A stretch of 64,000 nt of DNA from Pelagihabitans sp963760375 (GCA_963760375.1 CAVXCS010000007.1:124001-188000); one strand, 5' to 3'; shown: positions 46,037-55,530, counted from the first letter of the stretch. The notes: generated from the letters alone by a model not told the origin. A program made the numbers and translations.

Positions 46037-47476
46037 ATGAGCGCAACTGAAGTGAAAGAACCTTCGCATAACCGGCAAAAATTACTTTGGATAAAAAGGA
46101 TTTTTACCTTGGCATTCGGTATAACCATCTGGTACCTTCCCATTCCTTGGGACCTGTCACCGGATGCATGGCATTTGTTCGCCATTTTTATTGCGGCCAT
46201 CTTAGGCGTATTGATCGATGCCCTGTCCATTTTTACCGCATCCGTCCTCGCATTGGTTTCGGTGGTCTTATTTAGGGTTCTTACCCCTGAACAAGCCTTT
46301 TCGGGCTTCTCCCAGAGTTTTATGCTCCTCATTTTAGCGGCTTTTTTGGTCGCAAAAGGGGTCATTAAATCAGGATTGGGAAGGCGAATCGCCTTTTTAC
46401 TGATTCGCCGATTTGGGAAGTCGACCTTAAATTTGGGCTATTGCATTGTAGCTACGGATACCCTCCTTGGACCTGCCATTCCGAGCAATACCGCAAGATC
46501 GGGAATTCTTTATCCCATCGTACACGCGTTGTCCTTGGACACCGGATCCCTGCCCACTCCGGAAAGCAGAAAGAAAACGGGAAGTTATCTTATGATGACC
46601 GCCATTTCCGGACACACGATAAGTTCGGCACTATGGTTTACAGGAATGGCCGCTAACCCCGTAGGCGCCGGAATTGCAGCCCAATTTGGAGTGAACATCA
46701 GTTTTGGGAATTGGCTCTTGGTGGCTTCGGTGCCCTGTATCATCGCCCTGATCGCCATCCCCTTTGTACTGTACAAACTTTTTCCTCCGGAAAACAAGTA
46801 CACGCCCGAAGCTCCAAAAATGGCAAAGCAAGCACTTCAGGAAATGGGACCCATGGGCAAGCATGAATGGATAATGGGCATTACCTTTTTTGGGATGATC
46901 CTTCTTTGGGCCTTATCCCCGGTTTTGAACATCGACTTGGCCATTGTCGCCTTTCTCGGATTGTCGGTACTGATATTGGCCAATGTGTACACGCTTGATG
47001 ATATCCGTCAAGGGGCCGGAGATGCCCTCGAAACCTATGTATGGTTCGCCATTTTATATATGATGAGCACGGCGCTGAACGACATGGGTTTCATGAAAAC
47101 CTTGGGGGCTCAGATAGCAACCATCATCAGTGGCTATAACTGGGTTACGGTATATATCCTGTTGACCGTATTGTATGTGGTGATCCATTATCTTTTTGTC
47201 AGTCAAACTGCTCAATTGCTGGCCTTATATGCTGTTTTTTTGCAAGTTGCCGTCAATGCTGAGGTCCCCGCAGCACTAATGGCCTTTATGCTTTCTTTCG
47301 CAACCAATTATTTCGCCGTTATCACCCCCCAAGCTTCCAGTTCAAATGTATTGTTTGCGGGAAGTGGCTTTTTACCGACGGAAGACATCTATAAACAAGG
47401 CGCGGTGATCACGGTTTTGAATACGGTAATCTTCCTTCTTGCAACCCCTTGGATTATGTGGTCAACATCATTATAA
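46037..47476 (+). CDS. DASS-family sodium/anion symporter (SLC13-like)
   Basis: 479 residues, about twelve membrane segments. The SNT substrate motif is present in GPAIPSNTARSGILYP (150-152), with a second at VSQTAQLLALY near residue 393. Similar to the SodiT/2-oxoglutarate-malate translocator branch of divalent anion symporters, which bring in dicarboxylates or sulfate with sodium. Inner membrane. Start at 46037 (MSATEVKEPSHNRQK) gives a short soluble tail before the first helix, as in relatives. Transcribed alone; the substrate cannot be fixed. Confidence 0.92.
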   Translation: MSATEVKEPSHNRQKLLWIKRIFTLAFGITIWYLPIPWDLSPDAWHLFAIFIAAILGVLIDALSIFTASVLALVSVVLFRVLTPEQAFSGFSQSFMLLILAAFLVAKGVIKSGLGRRIAFLLIRRFGKSTLNLGYCIVATDTLLGPAIPSNTARSGILYPIVHALSLDTGSLPTPESRKKTGSYLMMTAISGHTISSALWFTGMAANPVGAGIAAQFGVNISFGNWLLVASVPCIIALIAIPFVLYKLFPPENKYTPEAPKMAKQALQEMGPMGKHEWIMGITFFGMILLWALSPVLNIDLAIVAFLGLSVLILANVYTLDDIRQGAGDALETYVWFAILYMMSTALNDMGFMKTLGAQIATIISGYNWVTVYILLTVLYVVIHYLFVSQTAQLLALYAVFLQVAVNAEVPAALMAFMLSFATNYFAVITPQASSSNVLFAGSGFLPTEDIYKQGAVITVLNTVIFLLATPWIMWSTSL

Positions 47477-47691
47477 CCCTATGATGCATAAAAGATACCC
47501 GCGAGCTGACTTATCAAAAAATGCCCAGAAAGTATGATCACGTTCTTTAGAACCATCCGACCATGATTATTGAGACTCTATAAGAAGAAGAAGCACAAAT
47601 TATGGCCAAGAATCAGTTCATAAAAACACTTGACATGGAAATTAAAAAACAACGGAATCATAACCTAGACGTTCGCTTGCACAACAAAATG

Positions 47692-47723
47692 TTTCAAACT
47701 GGCACACCCTTTGCTTATCTTTA
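47692..47723 (+). promoter_or_regulatory. weak promoter match before the SIMPL gene
   Basis: TTTC (47692-47695), 20 bases, TATCTTTA (47716-47723): two differences from TTTG-N19/20-TAnnTTTG. It lies 36 bases ahead of the ATG at 47759. Confidence 0.3.
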
Positions 47724-47758
47724 AGGGTAAAAATCACCTCAATCCAATAACAAAGCAA

Positions 47759-48457
47759 ATGAAAAAAATACTTGTTGTAGCAGTGGGCATCTTATGCAGC
47801 CTTCCCGCCTTGGCCCAGAACAAAAATTACCTCGACCAGCCCTATTTGGAGACCAATGCCGTAGTGGATACCCTGGTGGTGCCCGACCGCATCTATCTGT
47901 CGATCCTCATCACCGAGGCCGACACCAAGGGCAAGACCTCGGTAGAGGAACTCGAGAACAAAATGGCGGCAAAATTCAAGTCCCTGGGCATCGACACCAA
48001 AAAACAGTTGACGCTGGCCGATGTGGCCACCAATTTCAAAAATTACTTCCTCAAAAAAACCGATGTGCTCAAGAGCAAGGCCTATACGCTGCTGGTCTAT
48101 GACGCCCAGACCGCAGGCAAGGTGATCGTGGGCCTCGAGGCGATCGACATTGCCAATGTGCAGCTCACCAAAACCGAGTATTCAAAAATGGAAACGCTGC
48201 AAACGGCATTGGTAGGGCAGGCCGTCGCCAAGGCGAAACTTCAGGCAGAGGCCATGTTACGGCCCCTTGGCCAGGCATTGGGCAAAGCGCTCTATCTCTC
48301 CGACCTCAGTACGAACCGTTACCTGCAGGGCAAAACGGCCGGAATTTTGGTGCGCGGCATGGCCATGGACGAGGCCCAGCGATACGACCCTATCGACATC
48401 AGCTTTGAAAAAATAGAGATCCAAGGCAGCGTCAACGTGATCTTTGCCATCGAATAA
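47759..48457 (+). CDS. SIMPL-domain periplasmic protein
   Basis: 232 residues, signal peptide MKKILVVAVGILCSLPALAQ. The body is a SIMPL/DUF541 domain: VDTLVVPDRIYLSILITEAD with the LENK helix that follows, and the later AVAKAKLQAEAMLRPLGQAL. SIMPL proteins (named from a mouse signalling protein, and including BP26 of Brucella) form ring-like oligomers in the periplasm; function in flavobacteria unknown. The short secreted-protein gene follows after 13 bases and the DUF819 gene after that, so the three may be one operon. Confidence 0.87.
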   Translation: MKKILVVAVGILCSLPALAQNKNYLDQPYLETNAVVDTLVVPDRIYLSILITEADTKGKTSVEELENKMAAKFKSLGIDTKKQLTLADVATNFKNYFLKKTDVLKSKAYTLLVYDAQTAGKVIVGLEAIDIANVQLTKTEYSKMETLQTALVGQAVAKAKLQAEAMLRPLGQALGKALYLSDLSTNRYLQGKTAGILVRGMAMDEAQRYDPIDISFEKIEIQGSVNVIFAIE

Positions 48458-48470
48458 AATCCATAGGTCC

Positions 48471-48866
48471 ATGAAAACCCTCTCTGCCATTCTATATTGC
48501 TTCGTTATCACTTTGCCCCTTCTTGGAGCCGCCCAGGAAGAGGTAGTGGCCGCGAACGCTTTATTTGCCGCCTTCCCTGGAGAATGGACGATCGATCTTC
48601 GGCCCGCCCCCGATGCAGCAGGTTACTATCAGACATTTGTGGTGACCAGCATCGAGGACAATACGTTTGAGGGCACCTTCTACGGCAGCCCCATTGAAAA
48701 TGGATACATCAATCCCAATTGGGACCGTTTGTATTTTGCCTTCACTACCCATGACCAGAGCAACGATTATTATCATTCGGGCTATCTGGTCAACGGAACC
48801 GTATCGGGTATCAGTTATTGCCCGAACCGCGCGTTTACCGCCCCATGGACAGGCACAAAAGAATAA
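48471..48866 (+). CDS. small secreted protein of unknown function
   Basis: 131 residues with a signal peptide (MKTLSAILYCFVITLPLLGA). The mature part (FPGEWTIDLRPAPDAAGYYQ, FVVTSIEDNTFEGTFYGSPI) reads as a single lipocalin-like or META-like beta-sandwich, ending FTAPWTGTKE. I recognise no named family with confidence. Close after the SIMPL gene and 47 bases before DUF819. Confidence 0.7.
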   Translation: MKTLSAILYCFVITLPLLGAAQEEVVAANALFAAFPGEWTIDLRPAPDAAGYYQTFVVTSIEDNTFEGTFYGSPIENGYINPNWDRLYFAFTTHDQSNDYYHSGYLVNGTVSGISYCPNRAFTAPWTGTKE

Positions 48867-48913
48867 CCTGAACGGCTGCAATGCCGATCATAAAAAAAGA
48901 TTAGCTTTAAGGC

Positions 48914-50047
48914 ATGGCCTTTGTTGAAAATCCGCTTTACGTCGGCACGGTGCTCTGTTTGATGGTGGTGCTCTCCATCTATGCCGCCAAGACCAAGATC
49001 GGCAGACAATTGAGCGCAGCCCTATTGGTGATCCTTTTTACCGCGGCACTTGCGAATATGAAGTTGATTCCCTCGGCTTCGAACACCATTCCCCTTTACG
49101 AAGGCATCTTTGCCTATTTGGCCCCCCTTTCCATCTTTTATCTGATGCTCGGGGTGAACCTCAGCTCGATCAAAAAAGCAGGCGCACCCATGATTGTCCT
49201 CTTCCTGATCGGCTCGCTGGCGACCGTACTTGGCATATTGATCGCATGGACGATCATCGCCCCACAAAAACTGGTCGGGGAAGATGCCCGCCTCATCGCG
49301 GGCATGCTGACGGGAACCTACACCGGGGGCAGTGTCAATTTCAATGCCGTGGCCCTCGAATACGGTTTCCAGGAAAAGGGTATCCTTTATGCCGGCACCA
49401 TCGCGGTCGACAACGTGGTCACTACCGTTTGGATCGTGGCGACCCTTACTTTTCCGGCCCTGTTGCGAAAATTCTGGAAAGACAAAAAAGTGGGCAGCGG
49501 TGCACAACACCATCACGCTCCCGAAAAAGAAACGATCGACCTGCACTCACTGATGTGGTTGCTGTTCTTGGGTCTTGGCGCCCTTTTCGTCTCTGAAATG
49601 ATTGCCGGGTTGGTGCCGGCGATCCCAGGAATTCTGAGTCTCACTACCCTTGGGATACTGCTGGCCCAGACCCGCTTTGTGGCCAACCTCAGGGGGAGCC
49701 ATACCCTGGGCCTCTACTTGGTCTACCTCTTTCTTGCCGTGATCGGCGCCTACTGCGAGATCGGTTCGGTAGTGGAACTGCAGCAAGTGGGGATTACCCT
49801 ATTGGGCTTCGCCACCCTCGCCGTTTTCCTGCACGGGGTATTGCTGATCGTGCTGGGCAGCCTGTTCTACCGCGATTGGGAAATGATCGCCATAGTGAGC
49901 CAGGCCAATATCGGCGGAGCAGCCACTGCCATTTCCATGGCCGAGGTCTTTGGCCGAAACGAACTCATCCTTCCGGCCATTCTCGTGGGCACATTGGGCA
50001 GCGCATTGGGCACCTATCTTGGGTTTATGGTGGTGGGATTGTTGTAA
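48914..50047 (+). CDS. DUF819 family membrane protein
   Basis: 377 residues, about ten membrane helices. Family marks: PLSIFYLMLGVNLSSIKKAG near residue 72, GMLTGTYTGGSVNFNAVALE near 133 and AIVSQANIGGAATAISMAEV near 328. The two G-rich discontinuous stretches recall transporters of the bile-acid/CPA superfamily, and DUF819 (YjcL type) is thought to be a transporter, but no substrate is known. A His-rich loop HHHAPEK sits in the middle. Probably co-transcribed with the two genes upstream. Confidence 0.87.
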   Translation: MAFVENPLYVGTVLCLMVVLSIYAAKTKIGRQLSAALLVILFTAALANMKLIPSASNTIPLYEGIFAYLAPLSIFYLMLGVNLSSIKKAGAPMIVLFLIGSLATVLGILIAWTIIAPQKLVGEDARLIAGMLTGTYTGGSVNFNAVALEYGFQEKGILYAGTIAVDNVVTTVWIVATLTFPALLRKFWKDKKVGSGAQHHHAPEKETIDLHSLMWLLFLGLGALFVSEMIAGLVPAIPGILSLTTLGILLAQTRFVANLRGSHTLGLYLVYLFLAVIGAYCEIGSVVELQQVGITLLGFATLAVFLHGVLLIVLGSLFYRDWEMIAIVSQANIGGAATAISMAEVFGRNELILPAILVGTLGSALGTYLGFMVVGLL

Positions 50048-50088
50048 GTTGAGCGCACTGATCAAGACAACTTTACAGAACCGTGCTG

Positions 50089-50217
50089 CTTAATGACCAA
50101 CACGATATAATATTGGATACGTTCTTCCTCAATTTTAAAGATAAAGCGTACGAAGCGTGCGCACACTTCGTAACATTTTATTAAATTTCCAGCGCCATAT
50201 TCGATATGCAAGGGCAT
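50089..50217 (-). pseudogene. possible RelE/ParE-type toxin remnant
   Basis: A 42-codon frame on the minus strand ends FIFKIEEERIQYYIVVGH, a phrase like the closing strands of RelE/ParE toxins (YKIEEE..IVY.VVGH). The N-terminal two thirds of such a toxin are not visible and a stop lies just upstream, with no antitoxin. The likeness is short, so the call is tentative. Confidence 0.25.
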
Positions 50218-50265
50218 ATCGGGTTTTGAGGAAATGATTTCTAAAAATCAATTATAGAAAAGGAT

Positions 50266-50640
50266 ATGTTGATGTATGCCCATTTGGCGACGGTGGTGCC
50301 CTGTTTTTTTATGGGCACGGCTTTATTGTTGATCCAAAAGGGCACTTCTTTGCATAAGGGCATGGGGAAGGCCTATATGGTATTGATGTTCGTCACCGCC
50401 ATGATCACCCTTTTTATGCCCGCTCAGGTAGGGCCGCAAATCCTCTATCATTTCGGATGGATCCATAGCTTCAGCATTTTAACGCTCTATACCGTGCCGA
50501 CGGCCTATATCGCCATCAAAAAGGGACAGGTGAAAAGGCACCAAAGAAAAATGATCTTGCTTTACTTTGGCGCGATCATCATTGCCGGAGGTTTTACCCT
50601 GGCCCCTGGAAGATACCTCCACGAATTGTTTTTTGGTTAG
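50266..50640 (+). CDS. DUF2306 membrane protein
   Basis: 124 residues, four membrane helices. The family pattern is seen in HLATVVPCFFMGTALLLIQK, the loop GTSLHKGMGKAYMVLMFVTA and KGQVKRHQRKMILLYFGAII, where His residues border the helices as in other small DUF2306 proteins, and the C-terminus LAPGRYLHELFFG. Function unknown. No clear operon partner: 218 bases follow DUF819 and 65 precede the amidohydrolase gene. Confidence 0.83.
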   Translation: MLMYAHLATVVPCFFMGTALLLIQKGTSLHKGMGKAYMVLMFVTAMITLFMPAQVGPQILYHFGWIHSFSILTLYTVPTAYIAIKKGQVKRHQRKMILLYFGAIIIAGGFTLAPGRYLHELFFG

Positions 50641-50705
50641 AGCATGCATTACTTTCCCATGAAATAATCGCTACCTTTCTAAAAACGAACCATTGAGCAC
50701 AACCC

Positions 50706-52391
50706 ATGAAAAAAAGAAGACCCAGCCTCCCTATCACCGCCTTTTTTGGATTGCTTATCCTATCCGCTGCCTGTACCGAAGAAACGCATAAGGCGACATT
50801 GGTAATCACCAATGCCAGAATTTGGACGGGCAATAGCGCACAGCCCTGGGCCGAGGCCATGGCCATCTCCGGAGACACCCTCGAGGCCATCGGGACGATG
50901 GAGGCCATCAAAAACCTTATCGGCGACAGCACAAAGGTAGAGGACCTGAAGGGTAAATTTGTGTCGCCGGGCTTTATCGACTGTCATGTGCATTTGATGA
51001 GCGGTGGCAACGGACTCTTGGGCGTTCAGCTCAGGGATGCCGATACCCCGGAAGCCTTCGCGGAAAAGATTGCGGCCTATGCAAAGTCCATGCCCCCGGG
51101 CGCCTGGATCGTGGAAGGCAATTGGGACCATACCCTTTGGGGCGGTGCGTTGCCCGAAAAGGAATGGGTCGATGCCGATACCCCGGAACACCCCGTGGCC
51201 GTCTTGCGCCTCGACGGGCATATGCTCTTGGCCAATTCGGCGGCATTGCGTTTTGCGGGTATCGATAAGGCTACCCCCGATGTCGAGGGCGGGGAAATCG
51301 TTCGAAATCCCGATGGGACCCCCACAGGTATTTTAAAGGACAACGCCATGAATCTGGTGTTCGATAAGATACCCCCTATGAACGATGCCCAAAAGGAAAA
51401 AATTTTCAAAGCGGCCATGGCCTATTTGCTGTCGAACGGGGTCACCTCGGTACATGACGTTGATGGCCTCAGCAAAACCATGGAAAGCTACGGTACCGCA
51501 ATGAAGCTTAAGGAGCAGGGCCAACTCTCGCTTCGCATCTACGCCGCTGCACCCCTCAGCAATTGGGAAGCCCTTGCCGCCATGGAAAGACAAGACGACA
51601 AATGGCTCAAAGTTGGCGTATTGAAAGGCTTCGTCGATGGTTCCCTGGGCTCCCATACCGCTGCCTTCGACCAACCCTATACCGATAAGCCCACCGATAA
51701 GGGATTTTTCATCAATAGCGAAACAGATCTTTACGATTGGATCTCGAAGGCCGATAAGGCCGATCTGAAGCTTATGGTACATGCCATAGGGGATCGCGCC
51801 ATTCACACTTTATTGGATATTTATGAAAGGGTGGAATCCGAAAACGGCAAAAAGGATAGAAGGTTGAGGATCGAGCATGCACAACACATCGCCCCTACCG
51901 ACATCGATCGCTTTGCCGAGCTTGGCGTCGTTGCCAGCATGCAGCCCTACCACGCCATCGACGATGGCCGTTGGGCAGAAGCATTGATTGGACCTGAACG
52001 GATCAAGACCACCTACGCCTTCAAATCGCTCTTCGACAGCAAGGCCACCGTTGCCTTCGGCAGCGATTGGTTCGTCGCCCCAGCCACCCCTTTGGAAGGC
52101 ATATACGCTGCCGCAACAAGGAGAACGCTCGATGGAAAAAATCCCGCTGGATGGGTTCCCGATCTAAAAATTACGGTACAACAGGCCCTCACCGCCTATA
52201 CGGTGAATGCGGCCTATGCCAGTTTCGATGAAACGACCAAGGGCTCCCTTGAAGTGGGCAAACTTGCCGATTTTGTGGTCATCAGCGAAGATCTGACCCA
52301 AGGAGATCCGGTACGCATCAAGGATCTTGAAATATTGGCCACCTATGTCGGGGGCCAAAAGGTTTTTGAACCTGCAGGCCTGAAGCAATAA
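50706..52391 (+). CDS. YtcJ-like amidohydrolase lipoprotein
   Basis: 561 residues. Lipoprotein signal ending in LSAAC (Cys23). The amidohydrolase-3 fold has its metal-binding H94-x-H96 in SPGFIDCHVHLMSGGNG, the HAIGDRA motif (MVHAIGDRAIHTLLDIYE) and the distal Asp in AFGSDWFVAPATPLEG, with the closing beta-sandwich GSLEVGKLADFVVISEDL. Most family members (YtcJ, NfdA-like) hydrolyse C-N bonds of unknown compounds. Outside the inner membrane, by the signal. Transcribed alone, 65 bases after DUF2306. Confidence 0.9.
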   Translation: MKKRRPSLPITAFFGLLILSAACTEETHKATLVITNARIWTGNSAQPWAEAMAISGDTLEAIGTMEAIKNLIGDSTKVEDLKGKFVSPGFIDCHVHLMSGGNGLLGVQLRDADTPEAFAEKIAAYAKSMPPGAWIVEGNWDHTLWGGALPEKEWVDADTPEHPVAVLRLDGHMLLANSAALRFAGIDKATPDVEGGEIVRNPDGTPTGILKDNAMNLVFDKIPPMNDAQKEKIFKAAMAYLLSNGVTSVHDVDGLSKTMESYGTAMKLKEQGQLSLRIYAAAPLSNWEALAAMERQDDKWLKVGVLKGFVDGSLGSHTAAFDQPYTDKPTDKGFFINSETDLYDWISKADKADLKLMVHAIGDRAIHTLLDIYERVESENGKKDRRLRIEHAQHIAPTDIDRFAELGVVASMQPYHAIDDGRWAEALIGPERIKTTYAFKSLFDSKATVAFGSDWFVAPATPLEGIYAAATRRTLDGKNPAGWVPDLKITVQQALTAYTVNAAYASFDETTKGSLEVGKLADFVVISEDLTQGDPVRIKDLEILATYVGGQKVFEPAGLKQ

Positions 52392-52503
52392 GAAACCATC
52401 GATGCAGACATAGACAGATCAATTTTAAGTTGACTACGAAATAATGCCGAAAAATATGTAATTTCATTTCCCCCGCAACCTTAAAACTTCAATCTTAAAA
52501 GTG

Positions 52504-53433
52504 ATGCAAACCATCTTAGGCGCAGGGGGAGCCATTGGCGTGGAACTGGCCAAAGCCCTTACCCGATACACTACCGACATTAGGTTGGTGAGCCGTAATC
52601 CCAAAAAAGTGAACCCCGCCGATGAGCTCCTACCGGCCGATCTGCTGGACGCCGAAGCGGTACGCCTAGCGGTAAAAGGTTCGTCCATTGTTTATGTCAC
52701 CGTCGGTTTTGAATATAGCGCAAAAGTGTGGCAACAATGCTGGCCTCCCTTTATCGACCATGTCATCAAGGCATGCAGGGAAAACGGCAGCCGATTGGTC
52801 TTCTTCGACAATATCTATATGTACGATCCAAATTATTTGAACGGAATGACGGAGGAAACCCCGATCTACCCATCGAGCAAAAAGGGCAAGACTCGGGCCG
52901 AGGTCGCGCAAATGATCATGGATGCCGTTCAACGCGGCGAAGTCACGGCCCTCATTGCCCGGTCGGCAGATTTTTACGGGCCTTCGGTCGGGAACAGCGT
53001 TTTGACAGAAACGGTTTTCAAACCCCTTGGTAACGGCAAAAAAGCGAACTGGCTGGGCGGGATTCACTTCAAGCATTCCTATACCTATACCCCGGATGCC
53101 GGGAAAGCTACTGCCATGCTCGGGAATACCGAAGACGCCTACAATCAAATCTGGCATTTGCCCACAGCGGCCAATCCCTTCACCGGGAAGCAATGGATCG
53201 AGACGATTGCCGCCGAAATGAACGTAAAACCCAGTTACCGAGTGGCCCCAAAATTTTTGGTGCGCCTGCTTGGACTGTTCATGCCCATCATGCGGGAAAC
53301 GGTGGAAATGATGTACCAATATGATCGCGACTATGTCTTTGACAGCAGCAAATTCGAAAAACGATTTAAGATGAAACCTACCCCCTATCTGCTGGGCGTC
53401 AAGGAAATTGTAAAAAGAGATTTTACGGAATGA
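52504..53433 (+). CDS. NAD-dependent epimerase/dehydratase family protein
   Basis: 309 residues of the atypical short-chain dehydrogenase type. Start MQTILGAGGAIGVELAKALT: the first residues already make the NAD-binding GAGGAIG, so the start is sure within one codon (a GTG stands just before it). The active Tyr-x3-Lys is not in its usual place: the region around SSKKGKTRAEVAQ carries the Lys only, and the Tyr is seen as YPSSKK. HFKHSYTYTPDAGKA and WHLPTAANPFTGKQWIETIA are typical. Some relatives reduce sugar nucleotides or carotenoid ketones; substrate unknown. Confidence 0.85.
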   Translation: MQTILGAGGAIGVELAKALTRYTTDIRLVSRNPKKVNPADELLPADLLDAEAVRLAVKGSSIVYVTVGFEYSAKVWQQCWPPFIDHVIKACRENGSRLVFFDNIYMYDPNYLNGMTEETPIYPSSKKGKTRAEVAQMIMDAVQRGEVTALIARSADFYGPSVGNSVLTETVFKPLGNGKKANWLGGIHFKHSYTYTPDAGKATAMLGNTEDAYNQIWHLPTAANPFTGKQWIETIAAEMNVKPSYRVAPKFLVRLLGLFMPIMRETVEMMYQYDRDYVFDSSKFEKRFKMKPTPYLLGVKEIVKRDFTE

Positions 53434-53472
53434 CCCTTTTTAAAGTGCTTTGACCTGTTTTTATGTTAAGTA

Positions 53473-53504
53473 TTTGTTAATTATTTTCTTTTTTCTTAAC
53501 TTGA
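53473..53504 (+). promoter_or_regulatory. predicted promoter of the 58-residue membrane protein gene
   Basis: TTTG (53473-53476), 20 bases, TAACTTGA (53497-53504), a fair match to TTTG-N19/20-TAnnTTTG. It lies 25 bases before the ATG at 53529, leaving a very short leader. Confidence 0.45.
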
Positions 53505-53528
53505 TTCCTCAATCAATTACCAAAGATT

Positions 53529-53705
53529 ATGGACGAAGCGGAAAAACTTATTACGGCAAGGGTCATGATATGTCTTGGAATAATCGCAGCGGTGACTTTG
53601 GCCATAGTCCTGTACGATGAATATTACCTGCATTTTTATAATGAAGTGGAACAAACCGTCGCGAGTTCTTTGGCGAAATTCCAGAACACTGTCGCCTCCA
53701 ACTAA
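53529..53705 (+). CDS. 58-residue membrane protein with own promoter and terminator
   Basis: ATG to TAA. The product starts MDEAEKLITARVMICLGIIA, has one membrane helix (about residues 12-29), then an acidic and aromatic tail (YDEYYLHFYNEVEQTV) and a short amphipathic end. No family recognised. It has a promoter match upstream and a clean terminator beginning 21 bases after its stop, so it is a complete small transcription unit in a gap between two larger genes. Too regular to be chance; likely an abundant small membrane protein. Confidence 0.7.
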   Translation: MDEAEKLITARVMICLGIIAAVTLAIVLYDEYYLHFYNEVEQTVASSLAKFQNTVASN

Positions 53706-53725
53706 GAAAAAAACCAAAATATAGG

Positions 53726-53759
53726 GCCCGGATGCAAATTGCTTCCGGGCTTTTTTTTT
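53726..53759 (+). terminator. rho-independent terminator of the small membrane protein gene
   Basis: GCCCGGA (53726-53732) pairs with TCCGGGC (53744-53750), followed by nine T (53751-53759). Confidence 0.9.
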
Positions 53760-53937
53760 GGGAGCATGAATGATGGAACGCTTCACGCGTCCCGATCATG
53801 CGTATTCCCCGGATAGAAGAGTATGACGCATTCCAAAAAATAAACCAAGGCTGGAATTTCAACGGCTTCAATGGCTTATATTCGTAAAACAATAAACAGT
53901 GTGCCGTTTTCGCTGGTCACATCAATCCAAAAAAGCT

Positions 53938-55530
53938 ATGATTACCCTCTTAAAATATAGGGCAGTGTTGGGGTACTACATACTCCCCATACTTTTCATC
54001 CTCTCATGTCAATCACCCGAGCCGGCATCAAAGTCCTTGGCCATTTCCGATGAGGTCACCATTGCAGACATTCAACATGCCTTGAAGAACAAGGATTATT
54101 CGATTGTTGAAATGACCCAATTTTACCTCGATAGGATCGACTCCCTGAGTTTCAACGGTCCGACATTGAATGCCGTTATCACGGTAAACCCAGATGCCCT
54201 CGCCATCGCCGCCCAGCTCGATGCCGAAATGAATAGCGGTACCCTGCGCGGCCCATTGCACGGCATTCCGATATTGTTGAAGGATAATATCGATACGGCC
54301 GACAAAATGCCCTGTTCTGCCGGGGCAAGGGCCATGAAAGATTCCTATCCGACCGAGGATAGTCCATTGGCGGCCCAACTGAGAAAGGCCGGAGCAGTGA
54401 TTTTGGGCAAGGCCAATATGAGCGAATGGGCCAATTTTCATTCCAACGAATCTTCGAGCGGCTGGAGCGGCTTGGGAGGACAGACAAAAAACCCCTATGA
54501 CCTGACCCGAAACCCCTGCGGAAGCAGTTCTGGATCTGGAGTGGCCGTATCGGCCAACCTCAGCGTTTTGGCCATTGGAACCGAAACCAATGGGTCGGTA
54601 GTTTGCCCTTCGAACAACAACGGCATCGTAGGGATAAAACCTACGGTAGGGTTGATCAGCAGAAGGGGCATTATCCCCATCTCCTTTACACAAGATACCC
54701 CAGGGCCCATGGCCAGGACCGTTACCGATGCGGCCATCTGTTTGGGCCTCCTTACGGAAACAGATCCAACAGATACGGCAACTTTGGCCCCTGGACGGGT
54801 TTCCCATACCGATTATACCCAATTTTTAAAGCCCGATGGACTTCGTGGCAAGCGCATTGGATATTACAAAAAACCTTTGGGCGACAATGTACGCCTCACT
54901 GCTGTGATGGAACGGAACGTTGCCTTTTTGAAAGCACAGGGCGCAACTATCATTGAACTCGACGACATCTTGCCCAGCGGGGTCAGAGGGCATTCCTTTC
55001 AAGTACTGCTCTACGAATTCAAAGATGGGTTGAACAAATATTTTACAGCGCTTGGGCCAAAGGCGCCCGTCGGCAGTCTTGAGGATTTGATCCAAAAAAC
55101 ATTTTCCGATAGCGTCGAGATGCGATACCACGATCACGAACTATTGAAACTGGCCCAAACCAAGGGCGATCTTCAAAGTAAGGAATACCTGGAGGCCTTG
55201 GCCGCAAGCCTCAAAGGGAGTCGGGAACAGGGGATCGACAGTGTCATGAACGTACATCAATTGGATGCGATCATGGCCCCGACCGGCGGACCTGCATGGA
55301 AAACAGATTTGACCAATGGCGATAATTTTGGGGTGAGCAGCTCCTCCCCGGCAGCCATTGCGGGCTATCCCAACATCACAGTGCCCATGGGAGAAATCGA
55401 TGGGCTCCCCGTAGGCGTTTCATTCTTTGGCCGGGCCTGGACCGAACCGCTATTATTGGAAATCGCTTATGGTTTTGAGCAAGGTACACATGGCAGGATC
55501 AGTCCGACCTATCGAAACGATGGCCCTTGA
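53938..55530 (+). CDS. amidase-signature lipoprotein
   Basis: 530 residues from the ATG at 53938; lipoprotein signal MITLLKYRAVLGYYILPILF then ILSC (Cys24). The amidase-signature triad is visible: Lys115 in PILLKDNID, the cis-Ser in CGSSSGSGVAV (196-198) and the nucleophile Ser220 in TETNGSVVCPS. Other marks: GKANMSEWANF and GIVGIKPTVGLISRRGIIPI. It hydrolyses amide bonds of unknown compounds at the periplasm or surface; relatives range from peptide amidases to glutamyl-tRNA amidotransferase A. The TonB receptor gene follows after 210 bases in the same direction. Confidence 0.92.
   Translation: MITLLKYRAVLGYYILPILFILSCQSPEPASKSLAISDEVTIADIQHALKNKDYSIVEMTQFYLDRIDSLSFNGPTLNAVITVNPDALAIAAQLDAEMNSGTLRGPLHGIPILLKDNIDTADKMPCSAGARAMKDSYPTEDSPLAAQLRKAGAVILGKANMSEWANFHSNESSSGWSGLGGQTKNPYDLTRNPCGSSSGSGVAVSANLSVLAIGTETNGSVVCPSNNNGIVGIKPTVGLISRRGIIPISFTQDTPGPMARTVTDAAICLGLLTETDPTDTATLAPGRVSHTDYTQFLKPDGLRGKRIGYYKKPLGDNVRLTAVMERNVAFLKAQGATIIELDDILPSGVRGHSFQVLLYEFKDGLNKYFTALGPKAPVGSLEDLIQKTFSDSVEMRYHDHELLKLAQTKGDLQSKEYLEALAASLKGSREQGIDSVMNVHQLDAIMAPTGGPAWKTDLTNGDNFGVSSSSPAAIAGYPNITVPMGEIDGLPVGVSFFGRAWTEPLLLEIAYGFEQGTHGRISPTYRNDGP

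Noticed and set aside
45779..46078. 99-codon minus-strand frame between the esterase and DASS genes
   Set aside because: Overlaps the DASS start, no likeness to any family, rich in residues typical of random GC-rich sequence.
54028..54822. 264-codon minus-strand frame opposite the amidase
   Set aside because: Low-complexity, Gly and Arg rich, as expected from the complement of a GC-biased gene; the amidase triad is on the other strand.
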